NCBI GenBank assembly: GCA_017881265.1
Contig: JADGRA010000025.1
Coordinates: forward strand, 1 to 42,907
Length of the DNA stretch: 42,907 bases
Origin: Myxococcaceae bacterium
GTDB lineage: Bacteria; Myxococcota; Myxococcia; Myxococcales; Myxococcaceae
Reading direction: 5' to 3'
Below, in pieces: positions 42,851-42,907 of the stretch. Under the pieces are notes generated by a model. The model was given only the letters and a program-made list of their open reading frames with translations, ran no database searches and was not told the DNA's origin. How positions within the stretch are numbered: the stretch's first letter is position 1; every line of letters begins with the position of its first letter. Position numbers and translations under genes: made by a program.

Positions 42851-42907
42851 GGGAAGTGGGCTGGGCGCGCCCTAGAGAAGACGGCTGGCCACTCCCCCGC
42901 CAGGCGA

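Overview
This 42.9 kb window comes from a GC-rich bacterial chromosome, most probably a member of the Myxococcota (Cystobacterineae-like). That placement is an inference. It rests on very high GC, cysteine-rich lipoproteins with repeated NCGxCG motifs, a receiver plus DUF4388-like regulator, an FG-GAP protein, a DUF4175/MoxR/DUF58 cluster, frequent GTG and TTG starts, and densely overlapping operons. I see no insertion sequence, prophage, CRISPR array, rRNA or tRNA. The region reads as ordinary chromosome with housekeeping and envelope genes.

Layout. Positions 10-6641 (minus) hold a vitamin B12 uptake operon: a cobalamin riboswitch, the TonB-dependent receptor BtuB, a cysteine-rich lipoprotein that looks beta-propeller-like, and the BtuF, BtuC and BtuD ABC importer. 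All junctions are translationally coupled. Positions 6938-7880 carry two small paralogous cysteine-rich lipoproteins. Next come a cardiolipin synthase-type PLD enzyme (minus), a VLCAD-like acyl-CoA dehydrogenase (plus), a small outer-membrane protein (minus) and an HSDL2-like short-chain dehydrogenase (plus). Positions 13078-21905 hold a five-gene plus-strand operon: DUF4175 membrane/coiled-coil protein, gluzincin peptidase with TPR-like repeats, MoxR AAA+ ATPase, DUF58 protein and a BatA-type VWA membrane protein. This is probably an envelope-associated chaperone or maturation system.

Positions 21920-32505 contain gshB (minus), nagZ and a second cardiolipin synthase (plus), a serine beta-lactamase-like hydrolase with TPRs (minus), an HdeD-like membrane protein (plus), a receiver-DUF4388 regulator (minus), archaeal/eukaryal-type prolyl-tRNA synthetase and a K+/H+ antiporter (plus). 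Positions 32527-35551 (minus) form a coupled ABC exporter operon ending in an FG-GAP (VCBS) repeat protein. Then come thpR (RNA 2',3'-cyclic phosphodiesterase) and hsp20 on the plus strand, and a complete branched-chain amino-acid importer livJHMGF on the minus strand with a recognisable promoter. The window closes with a 2-hydroxychromene-2-carboxylate isomerase-like protein and a 78-residue cysteine-rich lipoprotein.

The most interesting feature is the lipoprotein between btuB and btuF. By position, lipid anchor and apparent repeat fold it may play the role that surface lipoprotein BtuG plays in Bacteroides. Also notable are an 11-bp hairpin that hides the btuB ribosome-binding site, an 18-bp perfect palindrome between divergent lipid-metabolism genes, a set of genes without Shine-Dalgarno sequences preceded by a TGCTA-type box, and two convergent gene pairs whose stop codons share one CTAG.
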